DNA of 64,000 nt from an uncultured Rhodospirillales bacterium (GTDB lineage: Bacteria; Pseudomonadota; Alphaproteobacteria; ATCC43930; CGMCC-115725), in the NCBI GenBank assembly GCA_903828515.1, contig CAIKMD010000002.1:682001-746000 (forward strand), written 5' to 3'. Each line of letters begins with the position of its first letter. The first letter of the stretch is position 1. The translations under genes and the position numbers were made by a program. This document shows, one piece after another, positions 1 to 8,165 of the stretch. The notes below the pieces were generated by a model. The model was not told where the DNA came from. It saw only the letters and a list, made by a program, of their open reading frames with translations, and did no database searches.

Positions 1-224
1 GGGCCCGTGGCGCGCCAGGCGCGATAGCACGGCAGGAACCGGTGAGCCGACGGGCCGATGATCGCGGCGATGTCGGCTTCGAGCGTCGGTTCCAGAATAT
101 CGGCTTCGATGTTGCCCGACGGTGGCGCGTAGACGCGGCGGCCGAACGCGGGCCGCGCGTTGGACAGGCCCTGACCGAATTGGCCGGGCGCCACGCCTGA
201 AATGCCGAAGGGCACGTCCGCCAC
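1..224 (-). CDS. Partial hypothetical protein, N-terminal part (runs off left edge)
   Basis: An open minus-strand frame enters from the left edge and can begin at a GTG at 222-224; an in-frame stop lies a few codons upstream and no ATG is available. About 74 codons are visible. The middle holds an acidic stretch (EADILEPTLEADIAA) followed by IIGPSAHRFLPCYRAW, which loosely resembles the IGPNADYYLxRW segment found ahead of DUF2628-type membrane domains. That resemblance is weak and from memory. The plus strand has no better frame here. The gene is not recognised with confidence, the start is uncertain, and the functional part lies outside the window. Confidence 0.4.
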   Translation of the reverse strand, partial: MADVPFGISGVAPGQFGQGLSNARPAFGRRVYAPPSGNIEADILEPTLEADIAAIIGPSAHRFLPCYRAWRATG

Positions 225-337
225 GTTTGCTGCCTTGAGTCCGTGTACCAGACGCGAAGGTTACGCAGCGCAGGCTTAACGGCAGAATAAAGGCACGGCC
301 GCGCCGGGAGGAAGACGTTTCAAATTTACCCGGCTTT

Positions 338-1384
338 TTAGGCTTTGGACGAGGCTTTCTGCAGTCGGGGGAAGAGCGGCAGCGCGTTGAGGCGATCGAC
401 CTTGGCGCGTAGCTTCGGCGAGAGATGCCGCTCGCTCAGGCCCTTGTCGACCTCGACGATTTTGACGTAGGGGTCGTCGGTGCCGAAGAGGATGTGATCG
501 GGGCCGGAGAGGGCGTTCACGCCCGCCCACGACCACGGGAAGAACGCGCTCGCCGTGTCGACATAGATCTTCTGCAATTCGTAGATCGGGCCTTTCGGGA
601 CCCGCGCCTTGAGCTTGGCGTTGGTCTTGAAACCGTTGGAGATACGCCCGGCCAGCATCGGCAGCGTGCCGCCGCCATGCGAGAAGATCCATTTGATGTC
701 GGGGTATTTGGTGAACTGGCCGCTGAACAGGAGGCTGGTGATCGTGCGCATCGTGTCGAACGGGAATTCCTCGACCGCCGCGACCGTGTCGGGGAACATC
801 TGGCCGCAGCAGGCGGGCTGGGTCGGATGGACGAAGGCGACCGCCTTGCGCCGGTTGAGCTCGGCGAGCACCGGGTCGAAATCGACATCGCCGAGATACT
901 TGCCGTTGTAGGACGGCGCGAAACGCACGCCGTCGTCGTGCAGCGTATCGAACACGTAAGTGATCTCGGCCAGCGTGAGATCGACATTCGGCAGCGGCAT
1001 CATGCCGAACGAGCCGAAGCGCGCCGGATGATCGTGCGCGAGTTTCGCCATCCACTCGTTGCACGAGCGCACCACGCCGGCGAAATCGCCGGGCAGGCGG
1101 CCGTTGAGGTCGGGGCTCGAGACGATCGCGGTCTCGACATGATATTTGTCCATCTCGGCCATGCGCTCGCTCAGATCCATCGCGCCGACGTCGAGCGGCG
1201 AGCGATAGGTCGCGTTGCCGCCATTCGTCCATTCGATATAAGCCGGCGGCGGAACGTGATGATGCACGTCGATGCGGCGCGGTTTGTAGCTGTCGGCCAG
1301 CGACGTGCCGGGCAGGGCGGCGACCGCGGTGCCGGCGGCGAGGGCGGCGAGGAATTCGCGGCGTTGCAGACGATCGATCGTCAT
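338..1384 (-). CDS. Twin-arginine-exported amidohydrolase, ACMSD (amidohydrolase 2) family, copy 2
   Basis: 348 residues. The N-terminus has an RREFL twin-arginine motif, a hydrophobic stretch and an alanine-rich cleavage region, so export by Tat is likely. The mature part is an ACMSD-type TIM-barrel hydrolase/decarboxylase: RRIDVHHHVPPP supplies the HxH metal ligands, FVHPTQPACCG and FSHGGGTLP the middle histidines, and FGTDDPY the catalytic aspartate. The family decarboxylates or hydrolyses ring-derived acids; the substrate here is unknown. It lies 10 nt downstream of a close paralogue (1395-2432) and is probably co-transcribed with it. The two share PTQPACCG, FSHGGGTLPMLAGRI and the final KLRA..DR.NALPLFPRL, so they arose by tandem duplication. 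Confidence 0.85.
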   Translation of the reverse strand: MTIDRLQRREFLAALAAGTAVAALPGTSLADSYKPRRIDVHHHVPPPAYIEWTNGGNATYRSPLDVGAMDLSERMAEMDKYHVETAIVSSPDLNGRLPGDFAGVVRSCNEWMAKLAHDHPARFGSFGMMPLPNVDLTLAEITYVFDTLHDDGVRFAPSYNGKYLGDVDFDPVLAELNRRKAVAFVHPTQPACCGQMFPDTVAAVEEFPFDTMRTITSLLFSGQFTKYPDIKWIFSHGGGTLPMLAGRISNGFKTNAKLKARVPKGPIYELQKIYVDTASAFFPWSWAGVNALSGPDHILFGTDDPYVKIVEVDKGLSERHLSPKLRAKVDRLNALPLFPRLQKASSKA

Positions 1385-1394
1385 GAGGTTCTCC

Positions 1395-2432
1395 TTATGC
1401 TTTTTTCAGTCGCGGAAAGAGCGGCAGCGCGTTCTCGCGATCGATCGCGGCACGCAGTTTCGGATCGAGATGGAGGGCGCGCATGCCCTCGTCGGTTTCG
1501 GCGACGCGGATATAGGGATCGTCGGTCCCGAACAGAATGTGGCTGCCGCCCGACAGCGCCATCATCCCCGCCATCGAGGTCGGGAAATAGGAACTCGCCG
1601 TGTCGACATAGAGTTTCTTGAATTCGTACATCGCGCCTTTCGGCGTGCGCGCGCCGATCCGCTTGTTGAAGCGCAGATTGTCGGCGATGCGCCCGGCGAG
1701 CATCGGCAACGTGCCGCCGCCATGCGAGAAGATCCATTTGATATCGGGGAACTGCGCGAACGAGCCGCTGACCAGCAGGTCGGTGATGCAGCGCGTGGTG
1801 TCGAACGGGAACTCGAGCGTCGCCGAGGGCGCCTCGGGCACGATCACGCCGCAGCATGCTGGTTGGGTCGGATGGATGAACACCACGGCCTTGCGTCGGT
1901 TGAGTTCCTCGAGGATGGGGCGGAAATCGGCATGGCCGAGATATTTGCCCTGATAGGAGGGCGCCGAACGCATGCCGTCGACTTTCAGCGTGTCGTAGGC
2001 ATACGCGATCTCGGCGAGGCAGGCATCGACGTTGGGGTAGGGCAGGGTCGCGAAACTGCCGAAGCGACCGGGATAGTCGCGCGCGAGACCCGCGCACCAT
2101 TCGTTGCACTCGCGCACGACGGCGAGGAAGTCGCCGGGCATCCGGCCGTTGAGTTCGGGCCACGACACGATCGAGGTGGCGATGCCGGCCTTGTCCATGT
2201 CGCGGATCGCGCCCTCGAGCGTCCACCACGAGATGTCGAGCGGCGAACGGAACAGGGACTGGCCGCTCTCGACGAATTTGTTGTAGGCGGGCGGCAGGAC
2301 GTGGTGATGGACGTCGATGCGGCGGGGCTTATAGGCGCCGGCCGCGAAACTCGCGGGGGGAAGGGCGGCCGTGATCGCACCAGCCCCGAGCGCGGCAAGC
2401 ACGTCGCGCCGCCGCCATGATTGATTGTCCAC
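1395..2432 (-). CDS. Twin-arginine-exported amidohydrolase, ACMSD family, copy 1
   Basis: 345 residues, first gene of the pair. It begins with a WRRRDVLAALGAG twin-arginine signal and a hydrophobic alanine-rich segment ending near ASFAAG. The mature domain shows the amidohydrolase-2 pattern: RRIDVHHHVLPP (HxH metal site), FIHPTQPACCG, FSHGGGTLP and FGTDDPY. Family members are zinc-dependent decarboxylases or hydrolases of aromatic or heterocyclic breakdown products; no substrate can be named. It is divergent from the CoxL-like gene at 2773, with a 143-bp hairpin repeat in the shared intergenic region. The N-terminal half differs more from its paralogue than the C-terminal half, suggesting different substrates. 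Confidence 0.85.
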   Translation of the reverse strand: MDNQSWRRRDVLAALGAGAITAALPPASFAAGAYKPRRIDVHHHVLPPAYNKFVESGQSLFRSPLDISWWTLEGAIRDMDKAGIATSIVSWPELNGRMPGDFLAVVRECNEWCAGLARDYPGRFGSFATLPYPNVDACLAEIAYAYDTLKVDGMRSAPSYQGKYLGHADFRPILEELNRRKAVVFIHPTQPACCGVIVPEAPSATLEFPFDTTRCITDLLVSGSFAQFPDIKWIFSHGGGTLPMLAGRIADNLRFNKRIGARTPKGAMYEFKKLYVDTASSYFPTSMAGMMALSGGSHILFGTDDPYIRVAETDEGMRALHLDPKLRAAIDRENALPLFPRLKKA

Positions 2433-2530
2433 CCGAATCTCTCCCCAACCGCTTCTTTAATTGCGCGCGATCCTAACACCGGCGATTAGATGCCTCATCT
2501 GAATTCGGGCAATAAGAGAGTCTCAATCCA

Positions 2531-2673
2531 TTCCCTCCCCCCTTGAGGGGGAGGGTTAGGGTGGGGGGTATGCTTGTTACCAGCGAGATCGTTTCGTACA
2601 TCGCGCGATGCGGGATGCAGTGTCGAACTTGTTACCCCCCACCCATACCCTCCCCCTCAAGGGGGGAGGGTTG
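2531..2673. repeat. Family A paired inverted repeat, copy 1
   Basis: Two GC-rich arms of about 38 nt in opposite orientation (ccctcccccccttgaggggg type; and its reverse near 2633-2673) flank about 65 nt of less symmetrical sequence. Each arm also contains its own short palindrome around cttgag/ctcaag. The core shares a gcgcgatgc...cagtgtcgaact block with copy 2. A fragment of the right arm is repeated just after, to about 2700. It lies between divergent genes at 2432 and 2773 and accounts for most of that 340-bp gap. Confidence 0.85.
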
Positions 2674-2772
2674 TTTCTTGAAGGGGGGAGGGTTTTCTTG
2701 AGCCTGTCGCGCCTTGCCTTACCCGTCCGGGCTTGTCAGAATCGGGGCACGATAATAAGGGGAGGTCGCGTC

Positions 2773-5085
2773 ATGGCATTCGGTATCGGGCAGCCGGTTA
2801 CGCGCAAGGAAGATCCGCGGTTCATCACCGGACGCGGGCGCTATGTCGCCGACATCGATCTGGCGCACCAGACCCATGCGGTCTTCATCTATTCGCCGCA
2901 CGCGCACGCCACCATCAAGTCGATCGACAAGAGTGCCGCCGAAGCGGCGTCGGGCGTGGTCGCGGTGCTGACCGGCAAGGATTATGTCGCCGACGGATTG
3001 GGTCCGGTCGGGCCCGAGGCGATGCCGGAGGATTTCGGCGGCCCCAAGGGTTACCGCACCCAGCATTTCCCGCTCGCGGTCGACAAGGTTCGCTTCGTCG
3101 GCGAGCGCGTTGCCGTCGTGATCGCGCGCACCGAGGCGCTGGCGCGCGATGCGGTCGATCTGGTCGAGATCGATTACGAGATTCTTCCCGCCGTCGTCCG
3201 CGCGACCGACGCGGTGAAGCCGGGCGCGCCGCAGGTCTATGCGGAATCGCCGAACAACACCTGCTTCACCCTGCGCATGGGCAATGTCGACGCGGTCGAG
3301 CCGGCCTTCGCCGCCGCCGCGCACGTGACCAAGCTCGAACTCTTCAACAACCGGCTCAACGCCTTCACCATGGAGATGCGCGGCTGTCTCGCCGAATACG
3401 ATGCCGGCACCGGCCGCTACACGGTCTACAGCTCGACCCAGAACGTCCATGGCCTGCGTCACGGTCTCGCGCATCTGATGCACGTGCCGGAAGGCATGAT
3501 CCGCGTCATCGCCAAGGATGTCGGCGGCGGCTTCGGCATGAAGGGCAATCTCTATCCCGAGGAAGTCGTCGTGCCGTGGGCGGCGAAGAAAGTCGGCAAG
3601 CCGGTCAAATGGATTCCGACCCGTTCCGAGGCGATGCTGGGCGACGATCAGGGTCGCGATTTGAACGTTAGCGCCGAGCTGGCGCTCGACAAGGACGGCA
3701 AGTTCCTCGCGCTCCGGTGGAAGGGCGTCCACAATGTCGGCGCCTATATCGAGGGCTCGGGCATCGTGCCGGTGCTGTTCGCCTTGAAGCTGGCGCCGAC
3801 GGTCTATGAAATTCCCGCCGTCGCCGTGTTCAACAGCGCGGTCTTCACCAACACGCCGCCGACCATTTCCTATCGCGGCGCGGGGCGTCCCGAGGCGGTC
3901 TATATCATGGAGCGCATGGTCGATAAGGCGGCGCACGAGATGAAGATCGATCGCGCCGAGATCCGCAAAAAGAACTTCATCCAGCCCGGCGCGATGCCCT
4001 ATTCGACCAAGACCGGCTGGACCTACGACACCGGCGACTTCGCCGCCGCGATGGGCAAGTGCCAGGGCCTGGCCGATTGGCAGGGTTACGACGCGCGCAA
4101 GGTCGCCAGCGAAAAATCCGGCAAGAAGCGCGGACGCGGCATCGTCGCCTATATCGACAATACCGGCATCTTCAACGACCGGATGGAAATCCGCTTCGAT
4201 CCGAACGGCAACGCGATCATCCATTCCGGCATGTTGAATCACGGCCAGGGCCACGAGACCGCCTATGCCCAGATGGTGTCGGAATGGCTGTCGATTCCGT
4301 TCGAGAGCATCCGCCTGGCGCAAGGCGATACCGACGAGATCGCGGCGGGGCGCGGCACCTATGCCTCGCGTTCGATGCATGTCGGCGGCAACGCGTTGAA
4401 GGCGGCGGCGGAGGATGTGATCGAGAACGGCAAGAAATGGGCGGCGCATTTCATGGAAGCGAGCGCGGACGACATCACCTATGCCGGCGGCAAGTTCACC
4501 ATCACCGGCACCGACAAGTCGATGCCGATCCAGAAGATCGCGGGGATGTCCTACATCCCGGTCGGCATTCCGGCCGCGTTGGGCGTGGGGCTGCGCGGCG
4601 ACGGCGCTTTCGCCGCCAACGTGCCGAGCTTCCCGAACGGCTGTCACATCTGCGAGGTCGAGATCGACCCCGATACCGGCCGCGTCGTGCTCGACCGCTA
4701 CACCGTGGTCGACGATATCGGTACGGTGATCAATCCGTTGCTGGCCGAAGGTCAGATCCACGGCGGCGTCGTGCAGGGCGCCGGACAGGCGCTGCTCGAA
4801 GAGATCGTCCACGACGAGAGCGGGCAGTTCCTCACCGGCTCGCTGATGGATTACGGCGTGCCGCGCTGCAACGACATGCCGAACATCAAGGTCGATTTCA
4901 GCCCGGTGACGTCGAAGTCGAACCCGCTCGGCGTCAAAGGCGTCGGCGAAGGCGGCACGGTCGCTTCCACGCCGACGGTGATCAACGCGATCCTCGATGC
5001 GCTGGGCGGTTACGGCATCGGCACCATTCCGATGCCGGCGACCCCGCAGCGTGTGTGGCAAGCGATCCAGGCGGCGGGGAAATAG
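2773..5085 (+). CDS. Xanthine dehydrogenase family molybdopterin-binding subunit (form II CoxL-like)
   Basis: 770 residues from an ATG preceded by a good ribosome-binding site (gggagg, 7 nt). This is the large molybdopterin subunit of a molybdenum hydroxylase. Visible signatures are the N-terminal RKEDPRFITGRGRYVADI, GGGFGMKG near residue 252, SYRGAGRPEA near residue 366 and GVGEGG near residue 723, whose glutamate is the family's catalytic base. The YRGAGR loop matches form II CoxL-like proteins, not the CSFR loop of true CO dehydrogenase, so hydroxylation of an aromatic or heterocyclic substrate is more likely than CO oxidation. The [2Fe-2S] and FAD subunits normally beside it are absent, so partners must be encoded elsewhere. 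It is transcribed alone, divergent from the amidohydrolase pair. Confidence 0.9.
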   Translation: MAFGIGQPVTRKEDPRFITGRGRYVADIDLAHQTHAVFIYSPHAHATIKSIDKSAAEAASGVVAVLTGKDYVADGLGPVGPEAMPEDFGGPKGYRTQHFPLAVDKVRFVGERVAVVIARTEALARDAVDLVEIDYEILPAVVRATDAVKPGAPQVYAESPNNTCFTLRMGNVDAVEPAFAAAAHVTKLELFNNRLNAFTMEMRGCLAEYDAGTGRYTVYSSTQNVHGLRHGLAHLMHVPEGMIRVIAKDVGGGFGMKGNLYPEEVVVPWAAKKVGKPVKWIPTRSEAMLGDDQGRDLNVSAELALDKDGKFLALRWKGVHNVGAYIEGSGIVPVLFALKLAPTVYEIPAVAVFNSAVFTNTPPTISYRGAGRPEAVYIMERMVDKAAHEMKIDRAEIRKKNFIQPGAMPYSTKTGWTYDTGDFAAAMGKCQGLADWQGYDARKVASEKSGKKRGRGIVAYIDNTGIFNDRMEIRFDPNGNAIIHSGMLNHGQGHETAYAQMVSEWLSIPFESIRLAQGDTDEIAAGRGTYASRSMHVGGNALKAAAEDVIENGKKWAAHFMEASADDITYAGGKFTITGTDKSMPIQKIAGMSYIPVGIPAALGVGLRGDGAFAANVPSFPNGCHICEVEIDPDTGRVVLDRYTVVDDIGTVINPLLAEGQIHGGVVQGAGQALLEEIVHDESGQFLTGSLMDYGVPRCNDMPNIKVDFSPVTSKSNPLGVKGVGEGGTVASTPTVINAILDALGGYGIGTIPMPATPQRVWQAIQAAGK

Positions 5086-5255
5086 CCCGTTCGCCGATCG
5101 CCCCGGCGCTCATTTCCGATTTGCCACCGGGCAGGCCACGGCCCTAATTTGATGAAAAGCCGGTCTCGGTGGAAGAAGTGACGATCCCGGCCGTTATCAA
5201 TCAAGGGCGCCTGAGAAGAACGCCGGGATTCGAGAAGGACGTTGGGGACATCCGA

Positions 5256-5606
5256 ATGAAGAGGCTACTGGCGCTGACCGCGGCTCTGTTTTGCTGGGGC
5301 TGTTCGACGAATACCCAACCGGTTCTTCTGATCGGGCAGTACGGCCAGATATTTCGCGGCACGACCTCGACATCTTTTTCGTCTCTGTCGTTGACCGTGT
5401 CCGATGGGTTCACCACTTGTAATGCGGCGCGTGACGGCATGGATTCCTCGCCGGAAGTGACGATGGCACTGGTCTGTTCCGACGGGCGTCGCGGCATCGC
5501 GACGATGGAGCGCCAGGGCGGCGCCGGATCGGGCGGCGGCACGGTGCGTTTCACCGACGGTGTGCAGGCGACGTTTATCTACGGCCCCGACGCGAAGAAG
5601 TTTTAG
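5256..5606 (+). CDS. Small putative lipoprotein, unknown function
   Basis: 116 residues starting MKRLLALTAALFCWGC. The hydrophobic leader ends in a Cys at about residue 16, in an imperfect lipobox context (CWGC). The mature part contains SLTVSDGFTTCNA, VTMALVCSDGRRG and a glycine-rich GGAGSGGGTVRF stretch, suggesting a small beta-rich domain with a possible disulphide. The ATG at 5256 is chosen over upstream in-frame starts because the signal sequence begins there. It is 12 nt ahead of the preferred start of the next small exported protein, so the two are probably one transcript. I do not recognise the family. Confidence 0.65.
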   Translation: MKRLLALTAALFCWGCSTNTQPVLLIGQYGQIFRGTTSTSFSSLSLTVSDGFTTCNAARDGMDSSPEVTMALVCSDGRRGIATMERQGGAGSGGGTVRFTDGVQATFIYGPDAKKF

Positions 5607-5618
5607 AGGATGTTTCCG

Positions 5619-6053
5619 ATGCGGAAATTATGCTTTGCGCTGGCGGCCGGAATTCTCGCGGCGGCGTTCGCGCTGCCGGCCAGCACCCAAGCCAACGGCT
5701 ATTACCATGGCGGCTACCACGGGGGTTACTACCACGGTGGTGGTTGGCATGTCGGGGTCGGCTTCTACGGCGGCGGGTTTTATCCGGGCTATTACGGCTA
5801 TCCGTATCCGTACGCTGCTTATCCTTACGGTTACGCGCCGTCTTACACCGCCTATACCGAGCCTTATCCGACTTACGCGGCGCCGCCGGCGCCTGCGGCG
5901 CCCGTTTATGCGCCGGCGCCGACCGCTTCGGCCGCCCCTCCGTCGCCCGAGGGCAATGTCTGGTATTTCTGCCGGCCGACCAAGTCCTATTACCCTTATG
6001 TCCGCGAGTGCAAAGTGGCGTGGGAACATGTGCCGGCCACGCCGCCGCGGTAA
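5619..6053 (+). CDS. Gly/Tyr-rich exported protein
   Basis: 144 residues from ATG 5619. An ATG also exists at 5610, but the agagg ribosome-binding site touches it, whereas it sits about 9 nt before 5619; the signal peptide (MRKLCFALAAGILAAAFALPAS) also fits 5619. The mature N-terminus is a low-complexity run of YHGGYHGG and FYPGYYGYPYPY motifs, then a Pro/Ala-rich linker, and a conserved-looking tail with NVWYFCRPTKSYYPYVREC containing two cysteines. Proteins of this build are common envelope proteins of unknown function; the Cys-containing tail is the likely folded part. Probably co-transcribed with the small lipoprotein upstream. Confidence 0.7.
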   Translation: MRKLCFALAAGILAAAFALPASTQANGYYHGGYHGGYYHGGGWHVGVGFYGGGFYPGYYGYPYPYAAYPYGYAPSYTAYTEPYPTYAAPPAPAAPVYAPAPTASAAPPSPEGNVWYFCRPTKSYYPYVRECKVAWEHVPATPPR

Positions 6054-6057
6054 CGCG

Positions 6058-6666
6058 TCAAAGCTCTAATAATCTGTCGGGCAGTTCGTCGTGCTTGAGC
6101 GCGCCCGGCGGAAAATGCGCCGCGAGCACCGCGCCGCATTGTTCGATCGCGGCGATGAAGCCGTCGGCGGGGCGGTCCGCCTTGATCGCGCTCGTTAAGG
6201 CCGTGACGGCGTCGTCCCAAACCTGCGGCGCGACCTTTTCGTTGATCGCGGCGTCAGCGACGATTTCGGCGTAGCGCTCGCCGGTCGACGCGAAGATCAG
6301 CACCCCGGTGCGATGGATGGTCCGGTCCAGACCTTGCGCGAAGAACTGGCGCATCGCCTCGGCGTGGGCGCGGTCGTGCCGGGCCCGGCGCGGGACGATA
6401 CGGAACCGCAAGGCCGGCAGCGACAGGACGAGCGCCGCGACAAAGAAGATCGCGAGTTGCGCCAGGTAGACCGTCGGCGTCGAGCCGAGACGGAAATAGA
6501 TCATCGGCAGGGGCGCGAGCAGCGCCAGCGCGGCCGCCCAGGCGATCGGCACGAGCGGGTAGTCGTGAGCCTGTTTCGCGACGACGCAAAAGATTTCCCC
6601 GTCGGTCTTTGCCTCGGCTGCCTGGATGGCGGCGGAAATGCGGGCCTTGTCGGTTAGGCTGATCAT
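6058..6666 (-). CDS. TPM domain membrane protein (second TPM gene of LemA operon)
   Basis: 202 residues from ATG 6666, starting MISLTDKARISAAIQAAEAKTDGEIFCVV, the opening of a TPM domain. Two hydrophobic helices follow (IAWAAALALLAPLPMIYF and LAQLAIFFVAALVLSLPAL), then the second half of the TPM domain with AMRQFFAQGLDRT, TGVLIFASTGERYAEIVAD and VAPQVWDDAVTAL. The membrane helices are inserted inside the TPM domain, as usual for this short subfamily. It starts 4 nt after the stop of the first TPM gene and is third in LemA-TPM-TPM. The role is unproven; related proteins are linked to envelope quality control. A longer in-frame start exists but would overlap the upstream gene deeply. Confidence 0.8.
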   Translation of the reverse strand: MISLTDKARISAAIQAAEAKTDGEIFCVVAKQAHDYPLVPIAWAAALALLAPLPMIYFRLGSTPTVYLAQLAIFFVAALVLSLPALRFRIVPRRARHDRAHAEAMRQFFAQGLDRTIHRTGVLIFASTGERYAEIVADAAINEKVAPQVWDDAVTALTSAIKADRPADGFIAAIEQCGAVLAAHFPPGALKHDELPDRLLEL

Positions 6667-6670
6667 GCCG

Positions 6671-7429
6671 TCACCAATGACCGGACGCGCCGCCGCCGCC
6701 GAACGATCCGCCGCCGCCCGAAAACGACGATCCGCCGCCACCGCCCGATGAGGCGTTGCGGCCCGATATCAGCATCGCGAAAACGAACTGCATGAGGAAG
6801 TTGCAGAAACCGCCGCCGCGTATCCCGCAATAGATCAGCACGGCGATGCCGCCGAGAACCAGGACGATCACCGGCCAGGTCGACGTGTCGGCATTGGTGT
6901 TGTCGGCCGCCGCCTTTTGCGCCGCCTGTTTCAGCCCGCCCGCGTCGCCGGTCAGGATCGAGACGATATCGTCGACGCCGCGCTTGATCCCGCCCGGAAA
7001 ATCGTTGGCCTTGAAGCGCGGCAGGATCGAATTCTCGATGATGAATTTGCTGACCGCGTCGGTCAGGTCGCCTTCGAGGCCGTAACCCACTTCGATGCGG
7101 ACCGCGTGTTCGGCGGGAGCGACGATCAGCAGCGCGCCGTTGTTCTTGTCTTTTTGGCCGATCTGCCAATGCCGGCCGAGCTGGTAGCCGTAATCCTCGA
7201 TCGTCGAGCCTTGCAGCGATTTGAGGGTGACGACGACGAGCTGATCCGTGTTCTGCGCTTCGAGCGCGGCAAGCGTGTCGGTCAGCGCCGCGCGATCGGC
7301 CGGGTTGAGCAGCGCCGCTTCGTCGACGACGCGGCCGCTCAGCGCCGGGAAGACCAGATTCTGTGCCGAGGCGGCGCAGGTCAGACCGATCCACGCGATC
7401 GCGGTGAAGATCGCCCGGCGGAAAATCAT
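6671..7429 (-). CDS. YgcG-type TPM domain protein with signal peptide and Gly-rich tail
   Basis: 252 residues. A Sec signal peptide (MIFRRAIFTAIAWIGLTCAASA) is followed by a TPM domain, residues about 30-165: VVDEAALLNPADRAALTDTL, VVVTLKSLQGSTIEDYGYQLGR, NGALLIVAP, VGYGLEGDLTDA. A transmembrane helix near 185-215 and a glycine-serine tail (GGGGSSFSGGGGSFGGGG) ending in HW complete it. This is the classic YgcG layout: the domain faces the periplasm and the Gly-rich tail follows the membrane anchor. It lies 4 nt after lemA and 4 nt before the second TPM gene. The function is not established; association with LemA is a recurrent arrangement. Confidence 0.88.
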   Translation of the reverse strand: MIFRRAIFTAIAWIGLTCAASAQNLVFPALSGRVVDEAALLNPADRAALTDTLAALEAQNTDQLVVVTLKSLQGSTIEDYGYQLGRHWQIGQKDKNNGALLIVAPAEHAVRIEVGYGLEGDLTDAVSKFIIENSILPRFKANDFPGGIKRGVDDIVSILTGDAGGLKQAAQKAAADNTNADTSTWPVIVLVLGGIAVLIYCGIRGGGFCNFLMQFVFAMLISGRNASSGGGGGSSFSGGGGSFGGGGASGHW

Positions 7430-7433
7430 CCGG

Positions 7434-8048
7434 TCAGTTGAACTTCACTTGCGGCGCGACTTTCACGCTGTCGTCCACGGTGAATTCTTCCATCGGCTTG
7501 TTGCTGCGATAGAGGATCGCCGCCCAGATCCGGCCCGGAAAGGTAGCGAGCTCGGTATTATAGAGCCGCACGGATTCGATGTAGTCGTGGCGGGCGACCG
7601 CGATGCGGTTCTCGGTGCCTTCGAGCTGCGACTGCAGCGTCAGGAAGTTCTGGCTCGATTTAAGGTCGGGATAATTTTCGGCCACCGCGAGCAGCCGGCC
7701 CAGCGCGCCGGACAACTGGGCCTGCGCCGCCTGGAATTTCTTGAAGGTTTCGGGATCGGTGATGGTGTCGGCGTTGACCTGGATCGAGGTTGCCTTGGCG
7801 CGCGCCTCGGTCACCGCCTCGAACACGGTGCGTTCCTGCTGGGCGATGCCTTTGACCGTCTCGACCAGATTGGGGATCAGGTCGCTGCGCCTTTGGTATT
7901 GGTTCAGCACGTCGGCCCATTTGGCCTTGGCCAGTTCCTGATAGGTCGGGATGTTGTTGACCCCGCATCCGGCGAGGAAAACCGTGAGCAGCGGAACGAC
8001 CAGCGCGATGCGCGCGGCGCGGGAGAGCTTGGCGAGGGGGCGGAACAT
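7434..8048 (-). CDS. lemA: LemA family protein
   Basis: 204 residues, first gene of the LemA-TPM-TPM operon, from an ATG with ggaga placed 7 nt upstream. An N-terminal hydrophobic segment (ALVVPLLTVFLAGC) gives a membrane anchor or lipoprotein leader. The LemA helical-bundle signature follows: NQYQRRSDLIPNLVETVKG, AVTEARAKA, LGRLLAVAENYPDLKSSQNFLTLQSQLEGTENRIAVARHDYIESVRLYNT. LemA proteins are coiled-coil-rich membrane proteins of poorly known role, often encoded beside TPM proteins. It is divergent from the Hsp20 gene at 8166. Confidence 0.92.
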   Translation of the reverse strand: MFRPLAKLSRAARIALVVPLLTVFLAGCGVNNIPTYQELAKAKWADVLNQYQRRSDLIPNLVETVKGIAQQERTVFEAVTEARAKATSIQVNADTITDPETFKKFQAAQAQLSGALGRLLAVAENYPDLKSSQNFLTLQSQLEGTENRIAVARHDYIESVRLYNTELATFPGRIWAAILYRSNKPMEEFTVDDSVKVAPQVKFN

Positions 8049-8165
8049 GACCGTTCTCCGGATTGAGGACCGCGCCAGCTTACCGCCAACGCGAGCCCCG
8101 TCTAGTAAGCCGCCGGTGCAATCACCATTTTCTTTAAAATCGTGAGACCAAATTTCGGGAATATC

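Noticed and set aside
225-337. Gene or RNA in the first small gap
   Set aside because: No start with ribosome-binding site and no stable hairpin; nothing supportable.
2719-5061. Long antisense frame opposite the CoxL-like gene
   Set aside because: Low-complexity Arg/Asp/Val-rich translation without motifs; the plus-strand protein has all family signatures.
2773-5085. True aerobic CO dehydrogenase large subunit
   Set aside because: The active-site loop is YRGAGR (form II type) and not the CSFR form; small and medium subunit genes are absent.
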